Shown here one piece after another: positions 38,701 through 48,699 of a DNA stretch of 64,000 bases. Made by a program: the position numbers and the translations under genes. The stretch is from Malus domestica. Lineage: Eukaryota > Streptophyta > Magnoliopsida > Rosales > Rosaceae. The notes below the pieces were generated by a model. That model did not search any database. It saw nothing but the letters and a program-made list of their open reading frames with translations, and had not been told where the DNA came from. Location: NCBI RefSeq assembly GCF_042453785.1, contig NC_091661.1, positions 28,139,501 to 28,203,500 of the forward strand, in the 5' to 3' direction. Each line of letters starts with the position of its first letter. The first letter of the stretch is position 1.

Positions 38701-40919
38701 ATTCAAGGAGAACCCAATCAGGGGGAGCCTCCAGCCCTACAAGAGAATGAAGATCAGGTCAGAAGATCCATCAGAAGTCGAAGACCGTCTACCAAGTATT
38801 CTTCATCAGAGTATATCATGTTGACTAATTATGGAGAGCCCGAAACATATGAGGAGGCCAGAGCTCATAACGACAGTGACAAATGGATGAAGGCAATGGA
38901 GTCGGAGATGGATTCCTTATCAAAGAATGATACCTATGAGCTGGTGGAGCTTCCAAAGGGCAGGAAAGCATTGAAAAACAAGTGGGTGTTCAAATTGAAA
39001 AGAGACGACAACATGACAAGGTACAAGGCTCGTTTGGTTGTCAAAGGTTTTGGTCAAAAGAAAGGAGTTGACTTTGATGAGATTTTCTCACCGGTGGTGA
39101 AGATGACTTCCATTCGAGTTATCCTTGGTATGACAGCAAGCATGGATCTTGAGCTCGAGCAGTTAGATGTTAAAACTGCATTTCTCCACGGCAATTTAGA
39201 AGAGGAGATATACATGGAGCAACCCAAAGGCTTTGAAGTCAAAGGTAAAGAAAATTTGGTGTGCAAGCTCAAGAAAAGTTTATATGGTCTTAAGCAGGCT
39301 CCGAGACAGTGGAATAAGAAGTTCAACTCATTCATGATTGTCGGACAAGATGCTTCTATGATTAAAAAGCTCAAAGAAGAGTTATCTAAGTCCTTTGACA
39401 TGAAGGACTTAGGGCCAGCCAAGCAGATTTTGGGCATGGAGATAATTCATGACAGAAAATCCAAGAAGTTGTGGCTGTCACAAGAAAAGTATGTTGAACG
39501 GGTGCTTGAAAGGTTCAACATGAAAGCAGCCAAACCGGTAAGCTCACCTTTAGCCAATCATATCAAGTTGAGCAAAGAGTCGTGTCCAAAAACATATGAA
39601 GAAAAGGAGAAAATGGCAGTTGTTCCCTACTCTTCGGCAGTAGGAAGTATCATGTATGCAATGGTGTGCACACGACCAGATATTGCTCATGCAGTAGGTG
39701 TGGTGAGCAGGTTTCTCTCTAATCCAGGGAAGGACCACTGGGAAGCCGTTAAGTGGATTCTCAGATATTTGAAGGGGACTTCTAAGATGTGCTTGTGCTT
39801 TGGCGGTTCCAAACCAATCTTGGAAGGATTTACAGATGCTGACATGGGAGGTGACCTGGATGGTAGAAAATCTACATCTGGGTACTTGTTCACTTTTGCC
39901 GGGGGAGCCGTGTCTTGGCAATCCAAGTTGCAAAAGTGTGTTGCTTTGTCCACAACCGAGGCTGAATACATAGCCGCTACAGAAGCATGCAAGGAGTTGT
40001 TGTGGCTGAAGCAGTTTCTCCAAGAGTTGGGTTTGAAGCAAAGTGATTATGGCATTTATTGTGATAGTCAGAGTGCTCTGGACTTGAGCAAGAACACTAC
40101 ATATCATTCACGCACTAAGCACATTGATATTCGTTATCACTGGATTAGAGACGCTATCGAGAACAAGTTGCTGCAGCTGAAGAAGATTCATACCGATAAT
40201 AATTCTTCAGACATGTTGACAAAGGTAGTCACAAAATCAAAGTTGGAATTCTGCATTAAAGCTGCTGGGATGAACTCCAGGTAACTTGGAGTCATGATCG
40301 GAATTCCTCCCTCATGGACTGGAGGGGGAGATTGTTGGTATATGGTCCAGCCCATGATCAATGTTCTAGATTATTCTAGTAAGCAAGAGATGAGGCTGGA
40401 GCTTGCTAGACAATTCTAGCATGTTATTAAGTTGATGGAAGAAGCTAGAGAGTACTAGCTTCCTTGGTTGCAAATGGAAAGATCTAGAAGCTACAAGAAT
40501 GTGGCTAGTCTAGATTTTTCTATACTAGAGGTTTGAAGAAGGAACTAGAAACTAGTAGAATGCCAAGCCCTCACCTATAAATATGGGTGTGATGTAACCA
40601 ATAGAGAACTAAGAGTGAGTAGCAAAGGATCAAGTCCAAAGCTAGAGTTCCACTCCAAGAGTGAGAGTGAGAGTGTTCCACTACACATTGTGTGAGTGAA
40701 GTTTAGAGTGATAGAAAGTGTGTGTTATACTTTCTTGTATCCATCAAGCCTTGTATTTGGCTTGGTAAGACTACTCTTGTTGTATTCATCTTTTTCATAT
40801 AGTGAAGATTCCTTGTTTGGTGGACGTAGGCATAAATTGCCGAACCACATAAATTCTTGGCGTCCATTTTCTACTTTACCTTGTGCATTCTCTATCTTGT
40901 AGTACCGACATTCCTAACA
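35754..40919 (+). mobile_element. Young Copia retrotransposon (5.17 kb), TSD TTCTT
   Basis: Two 587-bp LTRs (35754-36340 and 40333-40919), both TGTTGG...CCTAACA, appear identical base for base. The TSD TTCTT lies at 35749-35753 and 40920-40924. The primer binding site TGGTATCAGAGC (initiator tRNA-Met type) follows the 5' LTR, and a purine tract GACTGGAGGGGGAGAT precedes the 3' LTR. Each LTR has a TATA box (CCTATAAATATGG). A single gag-pol frame fills the interior. The insertion splits an exon of the hydrolase gene. Confidence 0.97.
36376..40284 (+). CDS. Copia gag-pol polyprotein (Tnt1-like) with RT deletion
   Basis: One frame of 1302 aa from MEGSGTMIKL; the frame is open 24 codons further up, but this ATG fits the family start. 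In order it shows Gag, zinc knuckle CHHCGKEGHMKKNC (about 230), protease WIFDNGASFHAT (DNG instead of the usual DSG/DTG), and integrase with the H-x-H...C-x2-C finger (HKRLGHM, CEHCLFGKQ). The integrase catalytic blocks are DLVYSDVCGPM, RSDNGGEYTS and PQHNGVAERMNRT. Reverse transcriptase follows (KARLVVKGFGQ, DVKTAFLHG, SLYGLKQAPRQW), then RNase H (TDADMGGDLDGRKSTSGY, CDSQSALDL, SRTKHIDIRYH). In RT, NSFM runs directly into IVGQDASMIKKL. About 30-45 residues that should hold the YVDD active site are missing, in frame. The product should therefore be unable to reverse-transcribe by itself although the frame is open. Confidence 0.93.
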   Translation: MEGSGTMIKLTNSNWVTWKPRMEDILYCKDLHEPIEGDAAKPESMSDAEWKKMNRKAIGTIRQWVDDSVFHHVSNETNAREFWMKLESLFEKKTPAKKAFLIKELINVKYKDGLSVAEHLNNFQNIINQLATMKMTIEDELQALLLLGSLPDSWETFVVSISNSASNGVLTLDNVKNSMLNEETRRKTSGTDSSQVFVTENRGRSKSRGPRGHGRSPSRSKSRFRGACHHCGKEGHMKKNCRVWKREQREGNNQKKDDTGNTTAVICGDVPEILSVGECLHMGNSDRDIEWIFDNGASFHATSKREFFSTYKEGDFGIVKMGNESYSKILGIGDICLRTNLGCQLMLKDVRHIPDIRLNLISIGTLDRQGYYHHIGEGKLKLTKGLMVVARARLCCTLYRSNAKVLKGELNAVEDSSLDLWHKRLGHMSEKGLQVLAKKSHIPFAKGTSLNSCEHCLFGKQRRVSFSVPSTKKGNLLDLVYSDVCGPMEVESLGRNKYFVTYIDDASRRVWVYLLKSKDQVFQTFQEFHAMVERETGKPLKCLRSDNGGEYTSHQFREYCVKHGIRHEKTVPGTPQHNGVAERMNRTIMEKVRCMLRTAKLSKQFWGEAVRTACYLINRSPSVPLGLDVPERVWTGNDVSYSHLKVFGCKAFVHVPKEQRSKLDYKATPCIFLGYGGEDFGYRLWDPYQKKFIRSRDVVFYEEQTIGDSDKEAQPDGAVRGVDPLASDEESHDDIPEATANEVPAESDNANQEEPDQDVPDHEIADQGEPSQEEQIQGEPNQGEPPALQENEDQVRRSIRSRRPSTKYSSSEYIMLTNYGEPETYEEARAHNDSDKWMKAMESEMDSLSKNDTYELVELPKGRKALKNKWVFKLKRDDNMTRYKARLVVKGFGQKKGVDFDEIFSPVVKMTSIRVILGMTASMDLELEQLDVKTAFLHGNLEEEIYMEQPKGFEVKGKENLVCKLKKSLYGLKQAPRQWNKKFNSFMIVGQDASMIKKLKEELSKSFDMKDLGPAKQILGMEIIHDRKSKKLWLSQEKYVERVLERFNMKAAKPVSSPLANHIKLSKESCPKTYEEKEKMAVVPYSSAVGSIMYAMVCTRPDIAHAVGVVSRFLSNPGKDHWEAVKWILRYLKGTSKMCLCFGGSKPILEGFTDADMGGDLDGRKSTSGYLFTFAGGAVSWQSKLQKCVALSTTEAEYIAATEACKELLWLKQFLQELGLKQSDYGIYCDSQSALDLSKNTTYHSRTKHIDIRYHWIRDAIENKLLQLKKIHTDNNSSDMLTKVVTKSKLEFCIKAAGMNSR

Positions 40920-40924
40920 TTCTT

Positions 40925-42980
40925 CACTATGTCCTTGAGTGTCAACCTTAAGCAGAACAAAAGGAATTTAGCACCTAGCCATGAGGCACCCGAAGTTCTT
41001 ATCTCCTGAAACAGAAAACTATATTATGAGACTGTTTTTAATCAAGCTTACTTTGGCGAACAACACAGAGGAATATCCTGGAATAACATTCCCACCACTG
41101 TTGATAAGAACCACAGATTTGACCAAAGCAGGCCAGAGACGAGCGACAATTGCAATAATATAACCTGGAGACAGAAAATCGTAACAAATAACAATAAGAT
41201 ACACAACAGATATGCACACTGGAGAATAAAAGCTAAAAATTAAATATTTGTTACGATTTGCCTTTTCCGATTTGCCAAATCCTAATAGTGTGATGGCCCA
41301 TACTCGGTTTCCACCTTCAGCAATGGCGCGTATGTTGTCACGGTAATGCTCCAAGAAGGCTCCAAAACCATGAACCAGAAGAGTAGCAGGACCTTCTTCA
41401 CCCACAACTGTATACTGACAAAAGGATAGTAGTATCGTAGTGAAAGAGTAGGTACCCCAATCTACAACATAAAGCTAGCCAAGTATTTATCCAGATTACA
41501 AGGCACAGAATATCTTTGAAATAGAAAAGAATTAGATAGCCTTTCCATCTCCAGATACGAATACAAAATCTTCTGTCATCACTTAACTGACTTTTTAGAG
41601 CGAGAAGCAAATACCACTGTCACAAAACATAACTCAGTTGCTTACAAATATGTTATGCAATACATAATGTTTTTTTGCAAAGAAAGCAACTTAGGTAAGT
41701 CTCCGAAAAGCCACTTCAATCAAAACATAAATACAATTTTCGCATAACTGGTACAGCACCTCCATTGAGCACACCGAATCAACAGTTGCGGCAATTGTAG
41801 CGGATGAATATCCAAAAGGAGATAGAAATCCAGAATCTCGTTCTTTCTTATACTTGAGAGCTTCAAAATATACTCTTCTTCTGGATAGGATAAAAGAAAA
41901 AAGGCAGGACCAAAGAGTAGTAAATGAAGCTCCATCCCGACTTTCAGCACAGGGCATCTGTTCATGTATTCTGCAACAAGATTATCCCAAAAGAACCTTT
42001 TAGTTAATGCAGGAATGAAGTGGAAAGGAATATCTGATCATTAAGTTTTTTTTACGGTAAAATATGACCACGTACTCCCACCAGTAGTGATCACGTTCTG
42101 TTCCCTCCAAATATCTCAAGTATGCACCCAAAGCTTTCAATGCTTTACTCGTCCCCCCTCCCAGAGAATTTCCCTTTGTAGTGACAAACATAGAATTCTC
42201 GCGCTTCTTTGATGGGACCTGGACATGTCTAGAACTCGAATTGTTTAGATTTCTTTGCCCAGGCTTCAAAATTTCCTTCATCAAAATCATTTCAGCGCAC
42301 ATCTCTTTCATTGAATTCCAACTCTCTTCCATTTTGCATGGATTTTCTTTGATAAATTGTTTCAAATCATTAAATGTGGGGATGGGACCTGAATCATAGT
42401 AAAGCGATTATGGTCACTACTACTTGCAAGATATATCTTCGACAAATTTAGTAACGAAACAAATCAAGTAGAAGTATAAGCAGAAGCATTAACAATATGG
42501 GAACTCTTACCCCAATCCACTTCCATGTTTCGACCAGTTAATGTTGCGGAAGACAGTGGCAAAGTTACTGGCAATCTAAGTTTGGTAAATTCATCGTATG
42601 AATCTGGAATACCCTTCAAGCTCTACATAATCACACACTCATCCAATCAATTGCTCGATAGTAACTAAGTGAATCACCAACCAGCACCTCAAAAACAAAT
42701 AAAAAAACCAATCAAGACAACGACAACTACCTTCACATCATAAAACGGAGACTGCCACAGCACAAAATTGGGGGAAGACCGCATTGCCGCCAAGGTGTCC
42801 CTGACACTATCAGTCATATTCCTTAAGCCATACTCCACCTCCTCCTCGGCATATACCGTACTAAAAAACTGAACCAGTTGCAATCCTCTCCAATGATGAG
42901 TGGTTCAACTACTCTCATACAATATAGAAACCTACCCACAGCTTGGATACTGATGTGGCGGAATTCCAATCCAATCCTGC
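40925..42980 (-). pseudogene. Photolyase-like/alpha-beta hydrolase fusion gene, broken
   Basis: Exon remnants on the - strand: to 42731 (VYAEEEVEYGLRNM... VLWQSPFYDVK), 42622-42511 (IPDSYDEFTKLRLPVTLPL), 42388-42082 (SMFVTTKGNSLGGGTSKALK... YLRYLEG), 41970-41760 (RRRVYFEALKYKKERDSGFL), 41616-41541 (WYLLLALKSQ... RIWRWKGYLI), 41414-41250 (LLVHGFGAFLEHYRDNI... GFGKSEKAN), 41164-41052 (IVARLWPALVKSVVLINSGG), 41005-40925. This order matches plant plastid-type proteins that fuse a degenerate photolyase domain to an alpha/beta hydrolase (Arabidopsis At4g25290-type, from memory). Damage: the N-terminus is removed at the CACTA TIR, small compensating deletions sit near GPAF, the donor after KGYLI is lost, the exon carrying the nucleophile-elbow GNSIGG is missing, and a Copia sits in an exon. 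The hydrolase cannot be active. Confidence 0.8.
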
Positions 42981-43439
42981 ATTTCACTACTACAAAATTA
43001 ACTATAACTGGCGGTTCAAAAATCGACAAAAAACGTATATTACTGTCGGATTTTAAGCAAAATCAGACACAATATGGATGCAGTGACGGATATAATAAGC
43101 GACAGAATTGCCAGCGTCAGGAAATGAATTTTCAGACAGAAACTAATCTAAAACCGACAGAAATTGTGTCGGATATAACCGACAGAGAATAAATTAATAA
43201 TGAATAAATAATAGCATTTTCTGTCGGATAAAACCGACAGAAAATATACAAAACCGACAGAACTTGTGTCGGTTATAACCGACAGGAAATATATTAATAA
43301 TAAAAAAGACCATTTTCTGTCGGATAAACCGACAGAACATATAAAAACCGACAGAACTGGGAATATATTAATGATAAATAAGACCATTTTCTGTCGGATA
43401 AAACCGACAGCAGGGTGATTAATAATAAAAAAAAATATA

Positions 43440-45060
43440 AAAAGGACATGACAGCATTATCCCTTCTCCTTCTCCTTCTGGTTGAGCATTCTTCTTCTGC
43501 TCGAAATGACCCAACATGCTTGAACCAGATTCTGCAGCTAATGAGCAAACCAGATTGAGCTAATAAGGTACACCATATTCTTCACTTCTTATAGTTCATC
43601 CTGAAAATACAAAGCAATGAGGATCAAATTGGTTGACCATCTCCGGCCACTGATTGATGAAATGGCGAAGAGTATGATTTGGGACTTCAACTACAAAATA
43701 TGCTGTCCTATTGACTAAACAACCATGAAAATTCCCATTTACATTTTACCATAGAAAAACAACTCCTCAAGTAAAGTTAATTCCACCTACTTTAGTTTTT
43801 CAAGCCATATAAATCACAAAGTTGAATTTGAACTACGTGAAAGAATGAAAGTACCTGCACTGGCTTTCTCCTCAACACCTGAAATGCTTCTGCTCTCATC
43901 GACAAAAATCTAAGAAATTTTTTAGTTAGTATATTTTCAAGCTCATCTGCATGCTTTACATATACAAGAGAGAACGCACAAAAAAATGAGATAAGGGAAA
44001 AAATATGGGATATTGATTTCAATTCTATGAATCTATATACAACAACAAATCTTGCAGATGAGAATTGCACCATGAGAGATTACCTGAGGAAAGCCACACT
44101 GATTGGGCATTTGAACAGATGGGGAAAGTCATGCCAAATTGAGTACAAGTGCCTAACAAATTCACAGAAACAAAAAAAACACATCCAATTTTTAACTATA
44201 GGATCAAACTCGAATTCAGTTCAGAAACCTAACAGATACATTGAATTCCAACCAGGCTTCATCATTTACATATTATCACAAGATTAACATAAAACTTCAC
44301 TAAAATTTACAAGAAATTAATAAAATATGAGAGATAAGTTCACTTCATTTGTATTGCAATTAATACCAAAACCACCATGAATTCACAATTAACAGTACCT
44401 GTAATGACGGAAGCCCACTCGTCACGAAACTTAAACCCGGAACTCCGAAGCACCTTCCTACAAGAATTCAGAATCCGATTCTGAACACCCAAATCAAGCA
44501 ATCGGAGCCCCACCCTAGCCATAAGCCTAATCTCCATTTCCGCCCAGAGATCTTTCGGAACCCTCCCCTTCCCAAACTCCAGGAGCTGGAGCCATTACCG
44601 CCATCGGCTCCGTACCCGAAACAAGCTCGGATCTTTGAAGCGAAACGAAGACAATGAGTGGGTTCCCAAAAAGACCACCACCTAGCTTCAAACTTAACGA
44701 CATTCGCCGGAATTCGTCGCTGTGATGACATGCATGCACAGATTCAAAGCAGAGATTAAACCCAGAGATTTTCGACATAATACTCATCACAAATGGATTA
44801 GAACCCACACAATCAAGAGGGGAAAATAACTCATACCTGAGATGGAGTTCGAGATAGCTGAAGCTCTCAGTGTTAATGGCAGAGCACACGGTGATGCATC
44901 GATGATACATGCAACGCTGCAGGTTGATTCCCCATGTCCCAAGGGTTCGAGGTTCAGATTTTTTAGGGTTGATTTGGTCAAAATTGAAAGGAATGGTGGG
45001 GGTTCCTTCTCGGAGCTTAGAGAGAGGGAGAGTGCCGAGAGTTAGAGTTAGGTTTCAGAA
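43440..45060 (-). other. Possible captured gene fragment inside the CACTA
   Basis: Between two blocks of subterminal repeats lies a non-repetitive segment. On the - strand at 44537-44395 it has an exon-like frame, MEIRLMARVGLRLLDLGVQN followed by RILNSCRKVLRSSG..., bounded by a GTACTG donor. Upstream frames also end at splice-like sites (44841-45045). I do not recognise the product. CACTA elements often carry host gene pieces, which is why it is noted. Confidence 0.35.
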
Positions 45061-45195
45061 AAATGAAGGAGATGAGTGGGGGCTGGATGTGGGTATAAAA
45101 AAAAATTCATTACTGTCGGTTAAAATCGACAAAAACATTTTTTAAAATATAAACCGACGGAAAATTTTCATTCCTGTCGGTTTTAACCGATAGTA

Positions 45196-45983
45196 CAAAA
45201 AATGGCGGCAATATTCCCCCAAAATTCCCTCTCAAAATTTTAAATTCCCTCCCAAAATTTTGTTACTATTTTAAAATAAAATAATAATTGTTTGGTTTAA
45301 TAAATAAATAAAAAAATGTATTTAAGTAGAATAAGTTTTTAAAAATTAAATAAATCATTGTTTTTTTTTCGTCGAAAATAAATAATTGTTTGGTTTAATA
45401 TATAACTATTAACTACATCTTGTAAACTTTTTTTTTTTGTCATGTTCATTGTTAATTTGGATAATCCAATTAAAATATTCCAAAAAAAATTGAACATTTT
45501 GCTGTTATTTACTAATTGTGTGTATCTTTTACACGTTTTTTATATTTTGCCATGTTCTTTGTTATATTTTGCCATGATTATAAACATACATACTATTTTG
45601 TTTTGTCTAATATATATATATATATACTGACATACTACAAAATGTATAATAATTCTACATAAAATATTTACCAAATATTATTGAATTACATATACAGAAG
45701 CACAAAGATTGATGTACAAATATCCGAAACTTAGAAATTTTAAATTATGATGATGATCTGAAAATTTCAAAAAAAAAATTTGCAACCGTAAATCCAAAAT
45801 TTTCAATCTGAAAGATAAGTTAGTTTCAAAATGTTTTAAATTAAAAATGAAATAAAAAAAACCTTAGTTATTACGGAATCTGTTTGGAAATCACCCTACT
45901 GTTGCCATACAACAACAACAAAATGAAATCTTATCTTACTAAAATTAATCAATTATATAAATAATAGAACGCCACTCAATTTT
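45196..45983. other. AT-rich CACTA interior
   Basis: Very AT-rich, with T runs and (TA)n near 45611-45626. No gene, no repeat family recognised. Confidence 0.4.
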
Positions 45984-48071
45984 GCTACACTCCTCGACCC
46001 TATAAGAATGCAATGAATAAATTTGATCTTCAATTTAAAATATTTACACTATTGGATACCACAAAATATTACTTTATACTTAATGGAAGTATAATATTAA
46101 CTCTTAAGTGTTTATTTAATCTACCGTTTTGATGTGATACACATTGTACGAAACTTTTTTCAATGATCTAACCGTCAAACTTGTTTGTACACACTCCAAG
46201 ATCACATACGTAAAAAATTACAAAAAACAAAGGTTCAGAGATTAGGTAACGGAACAAAAGTTTTCGACGGTTATAAACGAAAAATCACAATTTAACGGTT
46301 ACTTTAGCTCCGGTTTTGATGATTTTTTTTACAGCTACACTCCTCGACCCTATAAGAATGCAATGAACGAATTTGATCTTCAATTTAAAATATTTACACT
46401 AGTTGATACCACAAAATCTTATTTTATACTTAATAGAAGTATAATATTAACTCTAAGTGTTGGTTTAATCTACCGTTTTGATGTGATACGCATTTTATGA
46501 AACGTTTCTCAACGATCCAACCGTCAAACTTGTTTGTACACACTCCAAGATCACATACGTAAAAAATCGTAAAAAACAAACATTAAGAGATTAGGTAACA
46601 AAACAAAAGTTTTTTATGGTTATAAACGAAAAATCACAATTTAACGGTTATTTTAGCTCCGATTTTGATGATTTTTTGCAGCTACACTCCTCAATCCTAT
46701 AAGAATGCAATGAATGAATTCGATCTTCAATTTAAAATATTTACACTAGTGGATAAATCATATTTTATACTTAATGGAAGTACAACATTAACTCTTAAGT
46801 GTTTGTTAAATCTATCAATTTGATAGGATATGCATTCTATGAAACTAGTTTCAACGATCCAACCGTCAAATATGTTTGTATATACTCCGAAATCACATAC
46901 CTAAAAAATCACAAAAAACAAACACACAGAGATTAGGTAACAGAACAAAAGTTTTCGACGGTTATAAACAAAAAATCACAATTTAACGGTTATTTTAGCT
47001 TCGATTTTGATGATTTTTTTACAGCTACACTCCTTGACCATATAATAATGTATTGAACAAATTCGATCTTCAATTTACAATATTTACACTAGTGGATAAT
47101 TTTTTATACTTAATGGAAGTATAACATTAACTCTTAAGTGTTTGTTAAATCTATCAATTTGATAGGATATGCATTCTACGAAACTAGTTTCAACGATCTA
47201 ACCGTCAAATATGTTTGTATATAATCCGAGATCGCATAACTAAAAAATCACAAAAAACAAACATTCAGAGATTAGGTAACAGAACAAAAGTTTTCGACGG
47301 TTATAAACGAAAAATCATAATTTAACGGTTATTTTAGCTCCAATTTTGATGATTTTTTACAGCTACACTCCTCAATCCTATAAGAATGCATTGAAAAAAA
47401 TCGATCTTCAATTTAAAATATTTACACTAGTGGATAATTTTTTATACTTAATGGAAGTATAACATTAACTCTTAAGTGTTTGTTAAATCTATCAATTTGA
47501 TAGCATATGCATTCTACGAAACTAGTTTCAACGATCCAACTGTCAAATATGTTTGTATATACTCCAAGATCGCATACCTAAAAAATCACAAAAAAACAAA
47601 CATTCAGAGATTAGGTAACAAAACAAAAGTTTTCGACGGTTATAAACGAAAAATCACAATTTAACGATTATTTTAGCTCCGATTTTGATGATTTTTTTAT
47701 AGCTACAATCCTCGACCCTATAAGAATGCATTGAAAAAATTCGATCTTCAATTTAAAATATTTACACTAGTGGATAATTTTTTATACTTAATGGAAGTAT
47801 AACATTAACTCTTAAGTGTTTGTTAAATCTATTAATTTGATAGGATATGCATTCTACGAAACTAGTTTCAACGATCCAACGGTCAAATATGTTTGTATAT
47901 ACTCCGAGATTGCATACCTAAAAAATAACGAAAAACAAACATTCAGAGATTAGGTAACAGAACAAAAGTTTTCGACGGTTATAAACGAAAAATCATAATT
48001 TAACGGTTATTTTAGCTCCAATTTTGATGATTTTTTACAGCTACACTCCTCGACCCTATAAAAATGCATTG
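45984..48071. repeat. Tandem array of 338-350 bp units (left part)
   Basis: GCTACACTCCTCGACCCTAT-type unit starts occur at 45984, 46334, 46681, 47024, 47362, 47702 and 48040 (spacings 350, 347, 343, 338, 340, 338). Each unit contains TTGATCTTCAATTTAAAATA, AACGATCCAACCGTCAAA, GAGATTAGGTAACAGAACAA, TTTTCGACGGTTATAAACGA. Units to the right are more alike than those to the left. The array is interrupted by the Gypsy element and continues at 57321. Confidence 0.95.
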
Positions 48072-48592
48072 TGTTTGTACCATACTTGACCAATCCCGAA
48101 ACTACCGAGCACCGGCCAACGCTATACTGTCAAGGACCCAGAAGAGTTCCCCTCCGACCAGGAGGCCAATCACTACTCGACACGTGTCAAGATTAGAAGC
48201 CAATCAGAGCGCAGCACGTGTCAACATCAAGAACCAATCATAACATGACACATGTCAATGTGACAAAGCTACAAGTTTTTCTATAAATAGGGGTCATCCC
48301 CCCACAATATTGCCTAATGCCATTTTGTGTTAAATCATTCACAAGAACTCACTAAATTGAGAGCTTGATCCATTGTACTTGTATAAGCCCTTCACTACTA
48401 ATAAGAACTCCTCTACTCCGTGGACGTAGCCAATCTGGGTGAACCACGTACATCCTGTGTTTGCTTCTCTGTCTCTATTCATTTACGTACTTATCCTCAC
48501 TAGTGACTGAAGCAACCAAGCAACCAAGCGAAGGTCACAAAACCTGACACTTTCTGTTGTACCAAAGTCCTCGCTGATTTTGTGCATCAACA
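48072..48592 (+). repeat. 5' LTR of the Gypsy element
   Basis: TATA box CTATAAATAGGGG at about 48281. GTGGACGTAGCCAATCTGGG and GAACCACGTAC near the 3' end are typical R/U5 features. GACACGTGTCA and GCACGTGTCAAC, palindromic CACGTG (G-box) motifs, lie in U3 and could make it stress- or light-responsive; this is inference. Confidence 0.9.
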
Positions 48593-48699
48593 TTTGGCGC
48601 CGTCTGTGGGAAACGACACTTTTTCCTACTCTCTTCAGCTGTGTCAAGCTGGTTTCTATCATTCGTACACTTTCTTTTGATCAGGCATCCCTTTCCAAC

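Noticed and set aside
48593..48612. TTTGGCGCCGTCTGTGGGAA as a possible tRNA gene end
   Set aside because: It is the primer binding site directly after the 5' LTR; no tRNA cloverleaf around it.
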